DNA of 64,000 bases from Armillaria gallica (lineage: Eukaryota > Basidiomycota > Agaricomycetes > Agaricales > Physalacriaceae), in the NCBI GenBank assembly GCA_037576215.1, contig JBANDB010000004.1, positions 5,208,001 through 5,272,000 on the forward strand, read 5' to 3'. Shown here piece by piece: positions 34,629-46,724 of this stretch. The stretch's first letter is position 1, and each line of letters starts with the position of its first letter. The notes below the pieces were generated by a model, which saw only the letters and a list, made by a program, of their open reading frames with translations, was not told where the DNA came from and searched no databases. The translations under genes and the position numbers were made by a program.

Positions 34629-35969
34629 AGCTGTGCGACGTGGCTAGAGGTAGATAGCTTAAAGAAGATGTTGGAGCCAGAAATAACCACGATATCGATG
34701 GTTGTCGCACGGTCAAATTGGAAAAACGTAAAACGCGATAACTTCTTCCGGCATTTCACGACATACGGACGCATGGCGCTAGGCACTGATGGGCTGTGTT
34801 GTGCATTTTAGCTGTCAGATTTCCGGTATTACAATGGGGAGCATACGCGGAGGCCTGTACACCTTAAAACAATCCTTCACACCCTACACAAAGAACAATT
34901 TTTGGCGCTCGTAGAGTAGACGTTATACGCTGCAAGTAAAGATGAGTCCCGGGCCCAACGGAATCAAATTTCATTTCGCGCACCATTCGAACCATGCACG
35001 TTCCAGACAAAAGGAGACGTCATCAGACATCCAGAATGGCCTCATGCCAGTATTAGCAGTACTTATCGAGTCATCAATGGAGCTGATGGACTGATATATA
35101 CAGCTTGACTCATCCACCATCCGAGTCGGCGAAAAGGGCTAGCGGCACAGCGCAAATGACACGCCACTTCAGAAGACAGAACAGGAAATGGTAATCTTGC
35201 TGGAAAGTGTTGATGACGGAGACAATTGGAGCTTTACTACGCCATATTGCTTCTGTCCGTCACGGTCACCGTAGTCTTCGATGCCCGAGATCGGGGTATG
35301 TTTCTTGAGATAATTGAGAAAAATCTCGCGGATTCTACGATATGAGATAAAGGAAAAGAAAGGATAATGTGGAGGGCGAGTCAAGCCTGTTGTGGTCAGA
35401 AGCAAACCAGGAAGGTACTATTTCGGATTTCGGCTTCACATGTTATCGGTCCGAACCTTCCGTGGTCATGGTGTTTCCGAATTTGGAGGACTTCGTCCTG
35501 ACCATTACCCTGACGGTAATATTCTGCATATTGAGATGCACTTATTCCTCTTCTCAAGCATAGCGTTTCATAAGGTGCCGGGTGCGGTGCGCTACTTGGT
35601 GGACCTACAAAACAGCCGAAGAGCGCCTTATCACCGTAACGACAATCGGCTGGGATCCCTTTCATGGATCCCGAAGATCTTGTCGCCGTGGTTGCAAGAA
35701 ATGCTATGCCAAAGGACAAGCTAAATATGAAGAAATATCTGTGGTGAATGATTTCGCTTTGGGACGTATGCCCTGCTCTGTTTTCGTTGAAAATGTCATA
35801 AAATGTATATCACTGGCAAGGACTATGCTACGGAATATTCGCGCCTTTTTCCCTTCCTCATATTGCGTTCGATTGTGCCACACAATGAGTCCAAACACGT
35901 GGTTGAAGATAGATGACAGCGAGCTCAGTTATATCAGATATAGGAGGAATGTAGAAATGGTTTCCAAAG
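34629..35969. other. No supported gene (1.3 kb)
   Basis: Both strands carry open frames over 35390-35720, but they overlap each other and show no motif or exon chain. I could not choose between coding and noise. Confidence 0.3.
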
Positions 35970-37226
35970 CTAGACCTTGCCGTGAAGTCCGGATAGAAAC
36001 TTATCTCTGTACTCGTCGAAGACATCACATATCCTGAGTAGCGCCCTCTTACTCGATCCAGCTGAGGGACGACAGATACGACGGGGGCGAGACTCGAGGA
36101 TTATAGGCTCAAGGGTGGCCAGAGCTTCAGCTGCACTCGGACGCTCGCTTGGTATCGTTCGCGTCATACTCTCTACCAAAGGAATGAGGACATCCAGGCC
36201 AAGGTATCTCTGTGCGCTTGTCACATATCTATCACGAGAAGGGTGTCAAAACGAACCGTAAGGATTGTCTTGCGGAACACGTTTCCAAGCTGATAGACAT
36301 CCAGTTTGAAAGGATCGTACGGCTTGTCTGGTGTCGCCCACTCAGGAACTGATCGATCCTGACCGACCTGACCAGACGCCAAAGGGTTGTTGTCGTGTAC
36401 GAGAACCGACAGCTCAAAATCAATGAAATAATAATCTATAGGATGGACCGAAGAACGACTACGCGATTTGTAGTCGGACTTCATATCGGGTGCACTCCAA
36501 GGGACCATTAGATGATACCCTTTCGGTATGAGACGCGATGAATCCATCAGAAGGTTAAAGGAGCACGCATCTCTAATGAGGTAGATATAAGTACACATCT
36601 AACCGAGTCCGAAAGGGGGATCCACAACACGCACCTATGAGCAATGTGATGTTCATGCATGAACGCCAGGCCCTAAGATGATATTAGACTCAGGTATGAT
36701 AATAGGAGACGGTGGTACCGAAAGAAATTGCCGGAAGGCATCTAGGACCTGGTGGACAGTTTCAAAGGCCGGAGTGAAAAACCAGCATAAGAAAGGCATG
36801 ACGATGATGAGTCGCTGATCCGGGTCGTCTTCGAGGTGTATCTCGTCCAGAATAGGTACTGCCCGGTTGTTGGGTAGAGATCTTAGGGCCGGTGAGTTCA
36901 ATATTCGCAGAATCGGCAATTCTTCGGGATATATTAGTTTGAGGACCACTTTCGAATTGGTCTTGAGGGCGAACGCATCATTCACAACAGCCCTTCCCTT
37001 GACAAGAACCCTCAGATTATCATCGAAATCCAAAATACGAACGTACTGGGAGGCAAAACCAATCCTCCGCTTTCACTTCTTTACCAGGTTTCCAAGATGG
37101 TACCCAGTCTGGATGATATCTCGGACGCAACTGGTAGCCTCGCTGGAGAAGGAAGTTATAGTAACCTCCCCAAATCACTTCGTGAGGTTCGAGTTCGGCA
37201 CTGACGCCGTACTTGTTTGTAGGCAT
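35970..37226 (-). CDS. Kinase-like protein, copy B
   Basis: Five exons (37047-37226, 36719-36997, 36635-36672, 36257-36572, 35970-36209) give 350 residues. It shares the opening MPTNKYGVSAEL, the lysine motif KVVLK, the hinge LIIVMPFL, the loop HRDACSFNLLMD, the IDFEL replacement of DFG, and KLDVYQLG with the plus-strand copy A at 15 kb. Exons 1-4 have exactly the same lengths (180, 279, 38, 316 bp) and all introns here are GT-AG. Roughly two thirds to three quarters of residues agree by eye. The two genes are about 20 kb apart in opposite orientation, so this is an older dispersed or inverted duplication kept intact in both copies. Confidence 0.85.
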
Positions 37227-37595
37227 GAGGTACAATGATAGCAGTAAGAAATAAGAGACGAACTTGAAATAGGGGCGTCGGATACCCGGTCCGAGTCCGA
37301 TTGCCCGCAGCCCGTTAACATGGTTCAGTGTCTTAAAGGCTGCTATGATGATATCTACATCGCTGAAATTGTGTAGTTCAAATCTCCCGAGTCCCTATGC
37401 TGGACCCAGTCCCGGAATAAATAATTGGGAAAAGGAGTACAAAGTAAAAACGTTTATAAGTTCGCGAAAGGTTTTTCCGACGTTATCGCAAGGGACAAGA
37501 ATAAATAAGTATCCCCTGTACCCTTTGATGATAATTACCGTACCCTAACTTTACACGTACACATCCCTCGAGCCCAATAAAAGAAGAAAATCTCA

Positions 37596-39114
37596 TCACT
37601 TCGCCAAAACGCCCATCTTGTGGTTCTCCCAATCCGACCTCACGTCGTCCCACTTGATTCTGCCCCCGTCGGCACTATCATGCTCGCGATCGATCCGGAC
37701 CTGTACCTCGAGCTCTATACAACCCTTGGTCGTCACCGGACCTCCAGCTGTCTGATCATCCGATCGGCTAGTAGAGAACGCGTTGTTACGTCCGCTGGAT
37801 GGGTTCCTGGATTTCATGGAGCGCATACCCGCATCTGAATTGGTAGGTTAGGCAGCGCGTTGTGAGGAATAAATAAACACTCACCCCGGGTTTTGATAAG
37901 GATGTTTTGGGACATGATCCAGGTGAATGCAAAGCCAAGGCTTGCGCTGAGAGGTGGGCTGAGTGTGCAATTGTGTGAGATAGTGATAGCGATACTCACG
38001 CAGCAGCTTGGGCATCGAGCTTGGAAGCTCGATAAAGGACAAGGTTCAACGTATTCGACACTATATCGGGCTAGGCAAGTATAATCACGGTAGGATGTGC
38101 GTACGGCCTACCTGTGAGTATCAGAATGTATCCCAATCCATCAACAATCATGGCCTTCACGAGACCAGTCATTCTGTAACCAAAAAGTCAGACGAGAAGA
38201 CGAGATAAGAATTCAGGACTCACGAAGATAGTCCGTTCGCGCTGGCCCTAAATAGATAGTAGGTAGATATCCCTAGAGTTGCCATGTCGTATCTGAGAGG
38301 ATAAAATCAGCACCAGAAATAGGAAAGCTTAAAGCCGAAATTACGAACAACATAGCCCAAATGTAAAACGTCCAGTTCACCAACTTTGATGGGTCATTCC
38401 CCGAAGTGCAGCTGTCGAAAAGAGCCTCGTTTAGATCTCGATTCAAAGAATAGAAGGAGCGACGCGCTTTCCGTTACTCTGGATCATGATACGACCATAC
38501 AGGTTCGTGAACCATTCCAATGCCGTGATGAGCACAGTGAAGACAATGAGAAACATTCTGACGCGGTCAGAACGTCGAGAAATGCTGTACGCTCTAGTCG
38601 GAAAATCAGCGTATGCGATTCCCAGCTTCGATTTGAACTCACCGAATCCCGAGGATGAATTGGCATATTGTGGTCTGCAGGACTAGAACGGCGAGGTGAA
38701 TCAAAGGTAAGGTCATAAAATTGCAGTGCCGACCTTTCATGACGACGGAAACCATGTAGAAATTCTTGCAGGCCTTTGTGCTGAATGAATGCGAAAAGTA
38801 CCCAACATTGCTGATAACCAATGTTACGATACTGACGTAACGAATGAGGACAAAAAGGATGAGACTAGTAGAGGAGGATCTCATTAGCTTGAAGAAGCAG
38901 ATATCAACAACAACACACTTAAGTCGAATCTGGGGCCCTTTATCTCGCCAGAACTTATATTCTGCAGGAAGAGTGCGGATATAGCTAAAACACGGAAACG
39001 GCAATTAGCTATAGACGCGAATCAAAGAAGAAAAGCGCCTTGCTCGTAGATGCAAATCGCAATAGTCCCTAGACGCAAAATGGTCTCCAACGAGAGAGGG
39101 ATGTTGGAGGACAT
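37596..39114 (-). CDS. DUF6533 multi-pass membrane protein
   Basis: It starts MSSNIPLSLETILRLG with exons 39044-39114, 38919-38984, 38734-38879 and 38643-38682, then further exons to a stop at 37596 (about nine in all; the later borders are not fully resolved). The DUF6533 signature is visible across exons 1-3: IYDYIRTLPAEYKFWRDK followed by SLILFVLIRYVSIVTLV. Later membrane segments include TICQFILGIRAYSISRR, MFLIVFTVLITALEWF and KLVNWTFYIWAMLF. This is a seven-helix-type family limited to Agaricomycetes and without known ligand. The first intron uses a GC donor (gcaagg at 39043) and the second is only 39 bp. The soluble tail (about 37600-37810) is polar. Confidence 0.78.
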
Positions 39115-41502
39115 CGCGGGTATAGCTGAGAGGATCAGCCTTCTCCATCAATTTAAATAGACCTGTAAAGAGGAGAGTTGTCAATGGACCCCTTTCTCTC
39201 CAGGGACATCCGGGACCTGAGGATCGCACATTGTACCGGCAGAGAAAGACAATGCTGACTTGAGGTGTAAAGGAAGTTGAAAATTCGCGTCCACGGGCTT
39301 AACCTGATGGTTAATATGTATTTCCCTCTTCTCTGGGGAGCCTGGGGTAGGTAGGGGAGATGGGCACGTATATGAGGAATGTGCCTCCGCGATTCGGATT
39401 TGAATATTATTGGAGGAGGGCTTTTTCTGAACGAGGTCCCTGAGAAGAAAACGGACCGGTATGGGCTAGTAGAATGAGCCCAAAGGTTATTCGCACATCT
39501 GCAAGTGCTTGGCTATCAGTCGAGAAAAGTGTGGATCTATACCGTCGAAATAACGCACCAATACCACCAGGTTCTCCTCATAGCTTCCGCTGCTTCAGGC
39601 ATGCGGCGGAATATAGTTTCTCAGCAGTGACGGCCCGCTTTCACTCTTCTTACGCTCCTGTTGGAGATATCCGATCCTACTCGTTGGCATCTGTTGGCAT
39701 TGAGGGGCAGAAAAAAGAGAGATAGGGCATGATAGATATATAATATCCTTTATAATAGAGGCTGACGAAGGAGAAACACACCTGCTGTACAAGTTATACT
39801 TGAACTGTGACCTGCGACTTGAAATATGAACAGCATTGGAATTTGCGGAAGCTAGAAGGATTAAGCATCCGTCCAAGTAGCTACCACATCCCAATGTTGT
39901 GACGAGAGTCGTTGAGGCAAAGCTCATCCGCGGCGCGTAGAACAGTGATAAAAAGTGGTACGTACACGTGTTTTGCATACAATAGGAATTGTAGAGAAAT
40001 TTCAGGTATCTATCACTTGAATGCCCGTACGCTCTGACTTGACTCTGATGCTGATTTTCATACCATTTCAATCCGTCATTGGGCCTTGTATCGATCAACT
40101 CTCACAGCTCCATCCATCTAGGTTCGGCGCTCATCGGATTGGTAACGACGTCGACACATACTTATTTGACACAGAGGATGTAAGAAACTTGAAGAGCAGC
40201 ACACTCTGGCATAGCACGCGAAATGGAATAACTAGAGACAGATTTCTGTGGCAATTGAGGCAGAAGAACCGAGGATAAACGGAAAGACTTTACTTACACC
40301 CAAATTATTGAGGCTGAACTTGGAACAAGTCCGCCGGAACTTTAAGTTCCCGAATGCCGGCTCCTTCCTTCCCACGCTCCACGTCCTTGACGCGGTCGCG
40401 TATGTAAGCAGAATCTACCGCTGCAAATGTTACTCTCTCAATCCTACGTGCAGAAGACGCAACAGAAGATCTGCCACATCCAAGGGCCTGTACCGTGCTC
40501 TGATTTCTCTAGCTGCCTACGAACCTCGACGAGGAGAAGATTTGGACAGTGCTGGGCGAGGTCCGATTTCGAGAACGGGGGATGCTCGTGTCGTCGAATA
40601 GGTTATTGTGCGTGGCGAACAGCGGGGAGCGCGACGATGGCCTTGGCATGTCCAGCCTATGCAACCGTACTCAACATGATGGGTTCGTTCCCCATTGCAA
40701 CTCTTGTCATTGCCTCATCCGATGAACAGATCTTGCTTATGCACACCGGCCGTGTGGAAGACAGTTGAACCATTGTCTGAGTAAGCGATGTCACCAGCCA
40801 TCTCACGATCCTTCAAAAATTGGCGACAGGCCCTTTTATTATTAGCCTTATCACTGTCAGCGAAATCACACTCTTCCAATGGGCACAGAATGATGCTGGA
40901 GGCTTGCCGGTTATACATGGTTATGTGGGCATTGCAGGTGAGCCGTTATCGTTGCTGCCTTAAAACATCACCACTAATGTACTACGCAGGGTCTGGCTTT
41001 TACCATGGTCTGATATTGCTCGCTGCACGAGGAATGTCATTGGTACCATTTGTTCAGGACCCACTGATGTTACCCCGAATACATTCGTGCACGCCTTCAT
41101 GCATCGATCCGTCTCTCGTCCCCACGTCTATCTTGAAGGCAGAAGTCGTCTAGCCTCAACGTTTTCCGCAGCTAGACGTCGAAATGGGTAAGTTGAACAC
41201 TTCCTTGTAAATGAGCAGCAAATATTAATGGCTCAGGAGTATTCCACAGATGAGCCACGGGCTATCCCTTATGAGCATAATTCCCGGATAATTTTCCCTT
41301 ACTGGCAACCTCATGCGCTCGAAGTGCTTACCCTCTTGTTTTCCCTCTAAACTGGACGGTTGGCAATGCTGCTCTAGTCTCGATGCATTCCAAGTATTCA
41401 TCTTTCATTTGAAAGTGTTCCTTCTATCAACGTACGTCACAGAAAGATTGATGGTAAGTATTTTGGGGGGACTCCGTACTTTGTCTCGGCCGTTCCCCGG
41501 TC
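39115..41502. other. Largely unassigned 2.4 kb; possible degenerate gene at 40.25-41.17 kb
   Basis: On the plus strand, 40248-41167 has successive coding-like pieces (KLLRLNLEQVRRNFKFPNAGSF, ATVLNMMGSFPIATLVIASSDE, HAFMHRSVSRPHVYLEGRSRLAS) in different frames. One GT-AG intron is plausible near 40935-40990, but I could not form a continuous chain or name a family. A minus-strand frame at 39595-39913 has an ATG (MSFASTTLVTTLGCG) and a donor-like site, also unconfirmed. Confidence 0.3.
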
Positions 41503-42761
41503 ATGTCTAAGAACGCTGTGCAGACGGGCATCGATTTTACCATCACCATGTCCCCCGAAACTACTGGCACAGTAGACTTCAAGGTCGGCTCCAAAGTCTA
41601 CAAGACGTGGTACAAGGTACTCGGCGACCTCAACTGTGGCAAGGTTCCTCTCGTTACTCTCCACGGAGGGCCTGGATTCACCCACGAATAGTATGTACTG
41701 CATCACTGCTACATCAACACATGTCTAACCATACTGAAGCATGCTGTATGTTTCTCCGAGGTATCTCTCACCCGAATCTGACAATACATTTAGGGTCCAC
41801 AAAGAAATAACACATACTTCCGGGTAGGTATCTGTCGTGATTCACAGTTTGTACGTACTGACTATATGTGGGCAGGATCCCTGTTGTATTCTATGACCAG
41901 TTAGGCAATGGTCAGTCGACACACCTCAACGACGCCCCAAAGGATTTCTGGACACCCGAGTTGTTCATGGACGAGCTCGACAACGTTCTCGCCAAACTAG
42001 GCATCGCCGACCGCTTTGATCTTCTAGGTCAATCATGGGGAGGTGCGCACAATTTGATGTTGACGCTCATCGCTCGTTTACATAATTGCCTTTGCAGGTA
42101 TGCTCGCAGGCCAATACGCAGCCACACGCGCGCCAAAAGGCCTGCGCCGCTTGATTATCCTCAACGCCCCAGCGTCGATGGAGCTCTACCAAGAAGGGGT
42201 CGATTCCCTGCTCGACAAGTTCTCCCCAGAGTTTGTGGCGATGCTGAAGAAGCACGAACAGGAGGGTACGACCACATCGAAGGAGTACCAAGAGGGGACG
42301 ATGATCTTTATGAAGAAGCATGTATGCACCCTAGACCAGTGGCCTGCGGATGTCGTAACGTCTTTCAAGGCATACATGGAAAACCCGACCGTGTACAACA
42401 CCATGTGAGTTGACTTTCTCTGCCTTTGTTCTTTGTCTGATTGGCGGATAGGCAAGGGCCATCTGAATTCCGAGTCACCGGTAGCCTGAAGGCATGGTCA
42501 ATCGTAGATATCTTACACAAGATCGCGTATCCAACGCTGTATATCAGTAGTCCTCAGGACGAGGTGCAAGAAGTAGCCGTCATGCCGTGGCTCTCGAGAG
42601 TCCCCAAAATCGAGTGGGTCAAGCTTGCGAATAGTTCGCATCTAGGTATGTACGAGGAGAAAGACCGGTATGTGCCCATTCAGACATTTGAACACACGAG
42701 AACTAAATCGAGAAATGGTAGATATTTACGGATCCTCAAAGGATTCCTGGAAGCTTCTTAG
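41503..42761 (+). CDS. Proline iminopeptidase-type alpha/beta-hydrolase
   Basis: Seven exons (41503-41690, 41740-41745, 41794-41823, 41876-42042, 42098-42404, 42452-42667, 42722-42761) give 317 residues. Family motifs are [16 protein letters not shown] (oxyanion HGGPG), [12 protein letters not shown], the nucleophile elbow GQSWGG, SPQDEV (acid), and [10 protein letters not shown] (histidine). This matches the proline-specific peptidase / tricorn-F1-like group (clan SC, S33), which removes N-terminal residues from small peptides. Exon 2 is only six nucleotides (CATGCT). Without it the frame meets a stop, and with it the peptide EYMLVHKEIT matches the family. The last exon and the 3' flank are duplicated at 48.25-48.62 kb. 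Intact. Confidence 0.9.
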
Positions 42762-43076
42762 TCCAATCTACTAAATCGAATGGGTGTTATTTCTGAATAA
42801 CAATAGAGAGAAATGCATTTTTTAACCAGTGGTGTGCGAAGCTTTCTGGATGTCGGGGTTCTGTCCTCGAGGAACCAGATTCTCGGATACGCCAAAGATT
42901 CTCTGACAGCTGTCGCTCGCTAATAAGAAATTATGGAGACAGAGATGCGTGTTGTAATGTATGTATATGGTGCTTGCTTCGTTTGTTGTGTATATGATAA
43001 CTCATGAGTGCGAAGACGTGAGCGAGTGAATCAAAATATTCAAAGTCGGCAGATCAAGGACGTTGCGACCACTCTG
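42708..43076 (+). repeat. Duplicated block X, original (peptidase 3' end and flank)
   Basis: From the last exon border of the peptidase gene through about 315 bp of 3' flank, this block recurs in the same orientation at 48254-48622. It carries recognisable words such as gcgaagctttctggatgtcggggttctg and ttatggagacagagatgcgtgttgtaatg with scattered substitutions. The match ends sharply at gcgaccactct in both. Confidence 0.85.
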
Positions 43077-43189
43077 CCACCGTTTTGCACATTGAAAACC
43101 CCATTCCTTCGTCCGGCATCACATCCTCGTCTCTTATGGTGAGTGAAGGTCTAACATTTAACTATCAAATTAAATCTAAACAGGAAAAC

Positions 43190-44185
43190 GGCACTGCCGT
43201 CAATGCCATGTCCTCACTGTTAGCCTCGCAGTGGGACGATCATGCTGAGGTGGGATATTTTCACATTCATGTCCCACAGGATGCTGATCATCTTCTGGAT
43301 GGCAGGGAAACATCGGGAGGCAACTTATCTTCTATGCAGAATACACTTAGAGTCCTCGCCGACGTGGAGACGTCGTTCTATCATTCTGTGCAGTACTTGA
43401 TAACCTAAACCGCCGGCCGTTTGCGCTCCTTCGATTGAGGAAACCACCCTCTCGATCCTTGGGCCCCTCCGTGACGTTACTATCGATTTCCTTACTCCAG
43501 TACACACAGCTTGGTCAGATATAGAGGTGCTCTTGGACAGCTTCTCATATACCGTACTCCATGATTCCATGCCGGATCCCGCTTATTTTGCTGAGAACTA
43601 CGACTCGATGCGATGACATGCTCAGCTTGCGAGGGGTGTTTTCCTCCTTCTCGACACGACCATTACGAACATTGAGGGCCCACTCATCGCCGAGCTGCGA
43701 GGGTCGTACGGCCTTGAACCCATCCTCCGCACCTTCAAATGGCTTCCTTGGTCGTCATCCATGCGGGTTTATCTTCTGGATGATGTGCCTCAACTGATAC
43801 GGGCACTCCACAGATACTGCCGGGCTACCATGGAGTGCATCAACACCATCGAAATACATCTCGTCTGTCTGCATGATCTTGTCGGGGAAAAGTTTTGTGT
43901 GGGGACTCTGAACAACCGTGAAGAGATCGGTGAAGAGCTGCTCAAGCTCAGTAGATATGCGGGTCGTGGTATGATGAGTTCCTTCCTTTATCCTTGTCAA
44001 TTTGGACAGAAAGGTGTTAACTACGTGTAACGTGGGCCGAAAATATCTATGCAATAACACCGTATTATCATCAACGATACACTGACCGTTTCTGTCACCA
44101 TATACCATTTGCATTGGCAACACTTGTGCAATACCGAGTCTGAGTTGGAACCTTCACGCGTGTACTTGACTTGTCATAATAATAC
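43190..44185 (+). pseudogene. Unknown gene Y, copy 1, with nonsense codon
   Basis: Coding-like exons begin after an acceptor near 43183 (ENGTAVNAMSSLLASQWDD) and continue through LSSMQNTLRVLADVETSFYHS. An intron of about 52 bp starting at gtgcag (43389) then leads to EETTLSILGPLRDVTIDFLTP and a long helical stretch. At 43614-43616 the codon is TGA, where copy 2 has TCA (serine). After it the frame stays open to GREEIGEELLKLSRYA-like sequence. I do not recognise the family; the protein is predicted helical. This copy keeps the 5' exons that copy 2 lacks. The homologous block Y spans about 43317-44185. Confidence 0.6.
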
Positions 44186-44444
44186 ATCCCAAATCAGATT
44201 CCTGCTATATAAAGCACTGATTTTCATCACAGCAGTTGCGATTGATCTCGGAGACGACGATAGCTGCGTACAGATCTGGTAAGAATAAGTATATCCGCAC
44301 GATACGGCGACACTCGACTAGAATTAGAAGTAAGAGCATTTTCCCGAAACAATAAAAATCTCCTTCTGGTTTCCATCTGGTATCTGTACCTAGTACAGTA
44401 GTAGTACTGCCACTAAGACAAAGAGGCAGGGATCGAGCGGGCAT

Positions 44445-44760
44445 GCAGTTACCACAACTTTGAAAATTCAAGTCACATAGCCGACGTCGACATCGCAGGT
44501 TTTACAGTCATACCTCCTGAAGTGCATGCCTTCCCTCGAACAACGGGTTTCACCCACCGTATGCGTTTGGGTTTCATCTAGCCAGAGATAGGATTGAAGC
44601 GGGAAGTTTCTGCCAGTGTGACCGTGAATAAAACTTGAATACCCCGATTCCTAGTTGAGAACACATACAAATGGGTGAGCGCGGGCGATTACAGAATGAT
44701 CATGCTGAGGCGGTTCACGTCACGACAATACTTGAAATGCAGAGTCCACTATGGTCCTGC
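44445..44760 (+). pseudogene. Relic of an unknown gene, matching the inverted copy at 62.5 kb
   Basis: The plus strand reads VIPPEVHAFPRTTGF, then a stop, then IPRFLVENTYKWVSAG and MIMLRRFTSRQ. The reverse complement of 62455-62740 gives the same peptide without that stop (PIPPEVHAFPRRTDF, RILVRDTYERVHAG, MILRRFTS). Nucleotide similarity is roughly 70 percent by eye. Both copies sit just beyond the 3' end of an F-box family gene (copies 2 and 3), so the relic travelled with the F-box unit. The parent family is not recognised. Confidence 0.6.
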
Positions 44761-45011
44761 TCTAGAAGGACGCGAAGAGGAGTAGACCATCGCTATAGCA
44801 ACCCGTGGGTTTCCAGACGAAGAACACTCAGCTAAAACTTCAAATCCAATCTGATGGTCAACTTGTCTCCTCGAATAAACCCTTTAGACGTATGTCCTAC
44901 CTGTATTCCTCCGATTCAACTGAATCAGGCGGCATTACTTCAACAGTATCAGTAAGGAGTACATGATTTTCACACTGGCACGATAAACAGAGAGAATAAA
45001 GTCCAGCCCCA

Positions 45012-46724
45012 TCATTCATCGGAATCTGTCTCTGGATCTATATCATCTGTGCTGAAGCAAAGCTTAAGTCCCTCTCTTTCCAAGCTTTTCAATTCATTCT
45101 CATCCTCCCCATCAAGATCATAGGTCCAGCCTGCCCCCATCACCCATAGATTGAGCCTGGAGAGATGTCGCACGTGGGGCGGACAACGCACTCGCGAAGC
45201 AACCATGTCGACAAATGCTGAATCAATGAAATAGACGTGAGTGTACTGGAGAGAATACAAGTAGATGCCGAGTTCTTGCAGGGACGGGATCATGGAATGC
45301 TGAAGTGACCCGTCTACCAGGTTCACCTCGCTCAAATGTGCCACAAGAGACTCCATAATGGGGTCGTAGTCATCCACCCACTCGTGGAATTCGACGATGA
45401 ACTCTTGCAAGTCAGGCATGTCCTGTAAGACGTTCACAAGGCTATCGTTCAAGACGACATCAATGAGGCACAATCGTGTCAGGGAACATTGTGACTGCAA
45501 AAGCATCGCATGGAGTGCACCCAACGCACCCACAGGGCATTGTATCATTCCGTCTCCTTCTCTTCCCCTCATGTCCACGTCATATGTGGTTGTCAGCGTG
45601 ACGTCCTTCAGTAATGGTAGTACTACACTGCGCATAAAGTTTGGTGAAGACGCCGAAAGTTCTTGAAGCGATCTGGATATAACGCTGGGAATGGAAAAGG
45701 GCGTAGATACCGGATTAACACCGTAATCGTTGTACGAAAATGACCGAAGTTTTGGCGCCGATTGAACTACATGAAGATATTCGGGAGTCACCCGATCTCC
45801 AGCGAATGGTCTTGCATCAAAGAAAGACACAAGATTGGTGACTGAGAAACGGATGTTGGCTTCTGGATGCATGTCTTTCAGATGCAGCGTTTCGAGTTTC
45901 GGGGCAATCTCAAAGGCGTGGATGTCTCCGGGCTGAGGGTCATGGCAGCAATAGAGGTACGCGTCTCTGAGCGAATCGATCTTTCCACGGATGTGAGAGA
46001 GTTGTGGAATAAGGGAAGGGGGAATTTTCAGTTCGACGGCTCTCCATCGTTTTGAATGGGTGACCATAAGATCAAAGCATCGCTCCATTGCTTGGGATTC
46101 TCTTTCATCGCCATACCAGCCAGCACCATAATATCTGAAATAAAAATCAAGAGGGTGATTACGGGAGCGTTCAAGGACGACACGGAGCATTTCCACCATG
46201 TCAGCCTTCATAGGGACTTTAGGCTGGTGGGGTAATGGAATCTCCACTGTCACGGTGGCCCATAGTTCCGGACAAAGTGTTTCAAGAGCATTTCGCCATG
46301 AACTGCACACTTGGCCAAGATACCATGGGCCTTCCTGGATGATGAAGACATTGAATCCTGAAATACGCCTTTCTGAGAAGCGGCTGCCGAAATTGTCGCT
46401 TTTCCCTGTGCAGCGTAGAATCTCCATTGTGATCTCCGGGGGTATGCGACGTATCGGAGACAATGCTACTTTATAGTCATCTTCGAATAACTGGAGACGC
46501 GACTTTTGACTCTGCAGTGCTGCGGTAACATTGTGGAGCAAGTCAAGATTGCTCTGAAGCTCAGCAAGAGCCTTCTTCAGTCCCTCGAGAGACGCCCACA
46601 GCCGAGCAGATTGTAAAGGTGATGGCGCGTCGTTGGTGTGCAAAAGCGAGAGGATATCGGGTGAATGCGCGAAAGCTGATACCCAGTCATGTTGGGCTAG
46701 GATTTCCTCCAGAGTAGATTGCAT
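45012..46724 (-). CDS. F-box-like protein, copy 2
   Basis: A single coding exon of 570 residues from MQSTLEEILAQHDWVSAF. Same architecture as copy 1: coiled coil at about 35-85, F-box-like ALSPIRRIPPEITMEILR, GPWYLGQVCSSWRN, CPELW, leucine-rich units and an acidic end (DPETDSDE). A splice-acceptor-like ccgttgcag lies nine bases upstream of the ATG, suggesting an intron in the 5' untranslated region; copy 3 has a similar site (ccattttag). The ATG start is supported because all three copies share the following EEILA-HDW. Intact and closer to copy 3 than to copy 1, for instance in IPSLQELGIYLYSLQYT and FIDSAFVDMVASRVR. Confidence 0.85.
   Translation of the reverse strand: MQSTLEEILAQHDWVSAFAHSPDILSLLHTNDAPSPLQSARLWASLEGLKKALAELQSNLDLLHNVTAALQSQKSRLQLFEDDYKVALSPIRRIPPEITMEILRCTGKSDNFGSRFSERRISGFNVFIIQEGPWYLGQVCSSWRNALETLCPELWATVTVEIPLPHQPKVPMKADMVEMLRVVLERSRNHPLDFYFRYYGAGWYGDERESQAMERCFDLMVTHSKRWRAVELKIPPSLIPQLSHIRGKIDSLRDAYLYCCHDPQPGDIHAFEIAPKLETLHLKDMHPEANIRFSVTNLVSFFDARPFAGDRVTPEYLHVVQSAPKLRSFSYNDYGVNPVSTPFSIPSVISRSLQELSASSPNFMRSVVLPLLKDVTLTTTYDVDMRGREGDGMIQCPVGALGALHAMLLQSQCSLTRLCLIDVVLNDSLVNVLQDMPDLQEFIVEFHEWVDDYDPIMESLVAHLSEVNLVDGSLQHSMIPSLQELGIYLYSLQYTHVYFIDSAFVDMVASRVRCPPHVRHLSRLNLWVMGAGWTYDLDGEDENELKSLEREGLKLCFSTDDIDPETDSDE

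Noticed and set aside
35390..35724. Overlapping open frames on both strands
   Set aside because: Each reads about 107-110 codons, but neither has a motif, a convincing start context or a splice chain, and they are mutually antisense.
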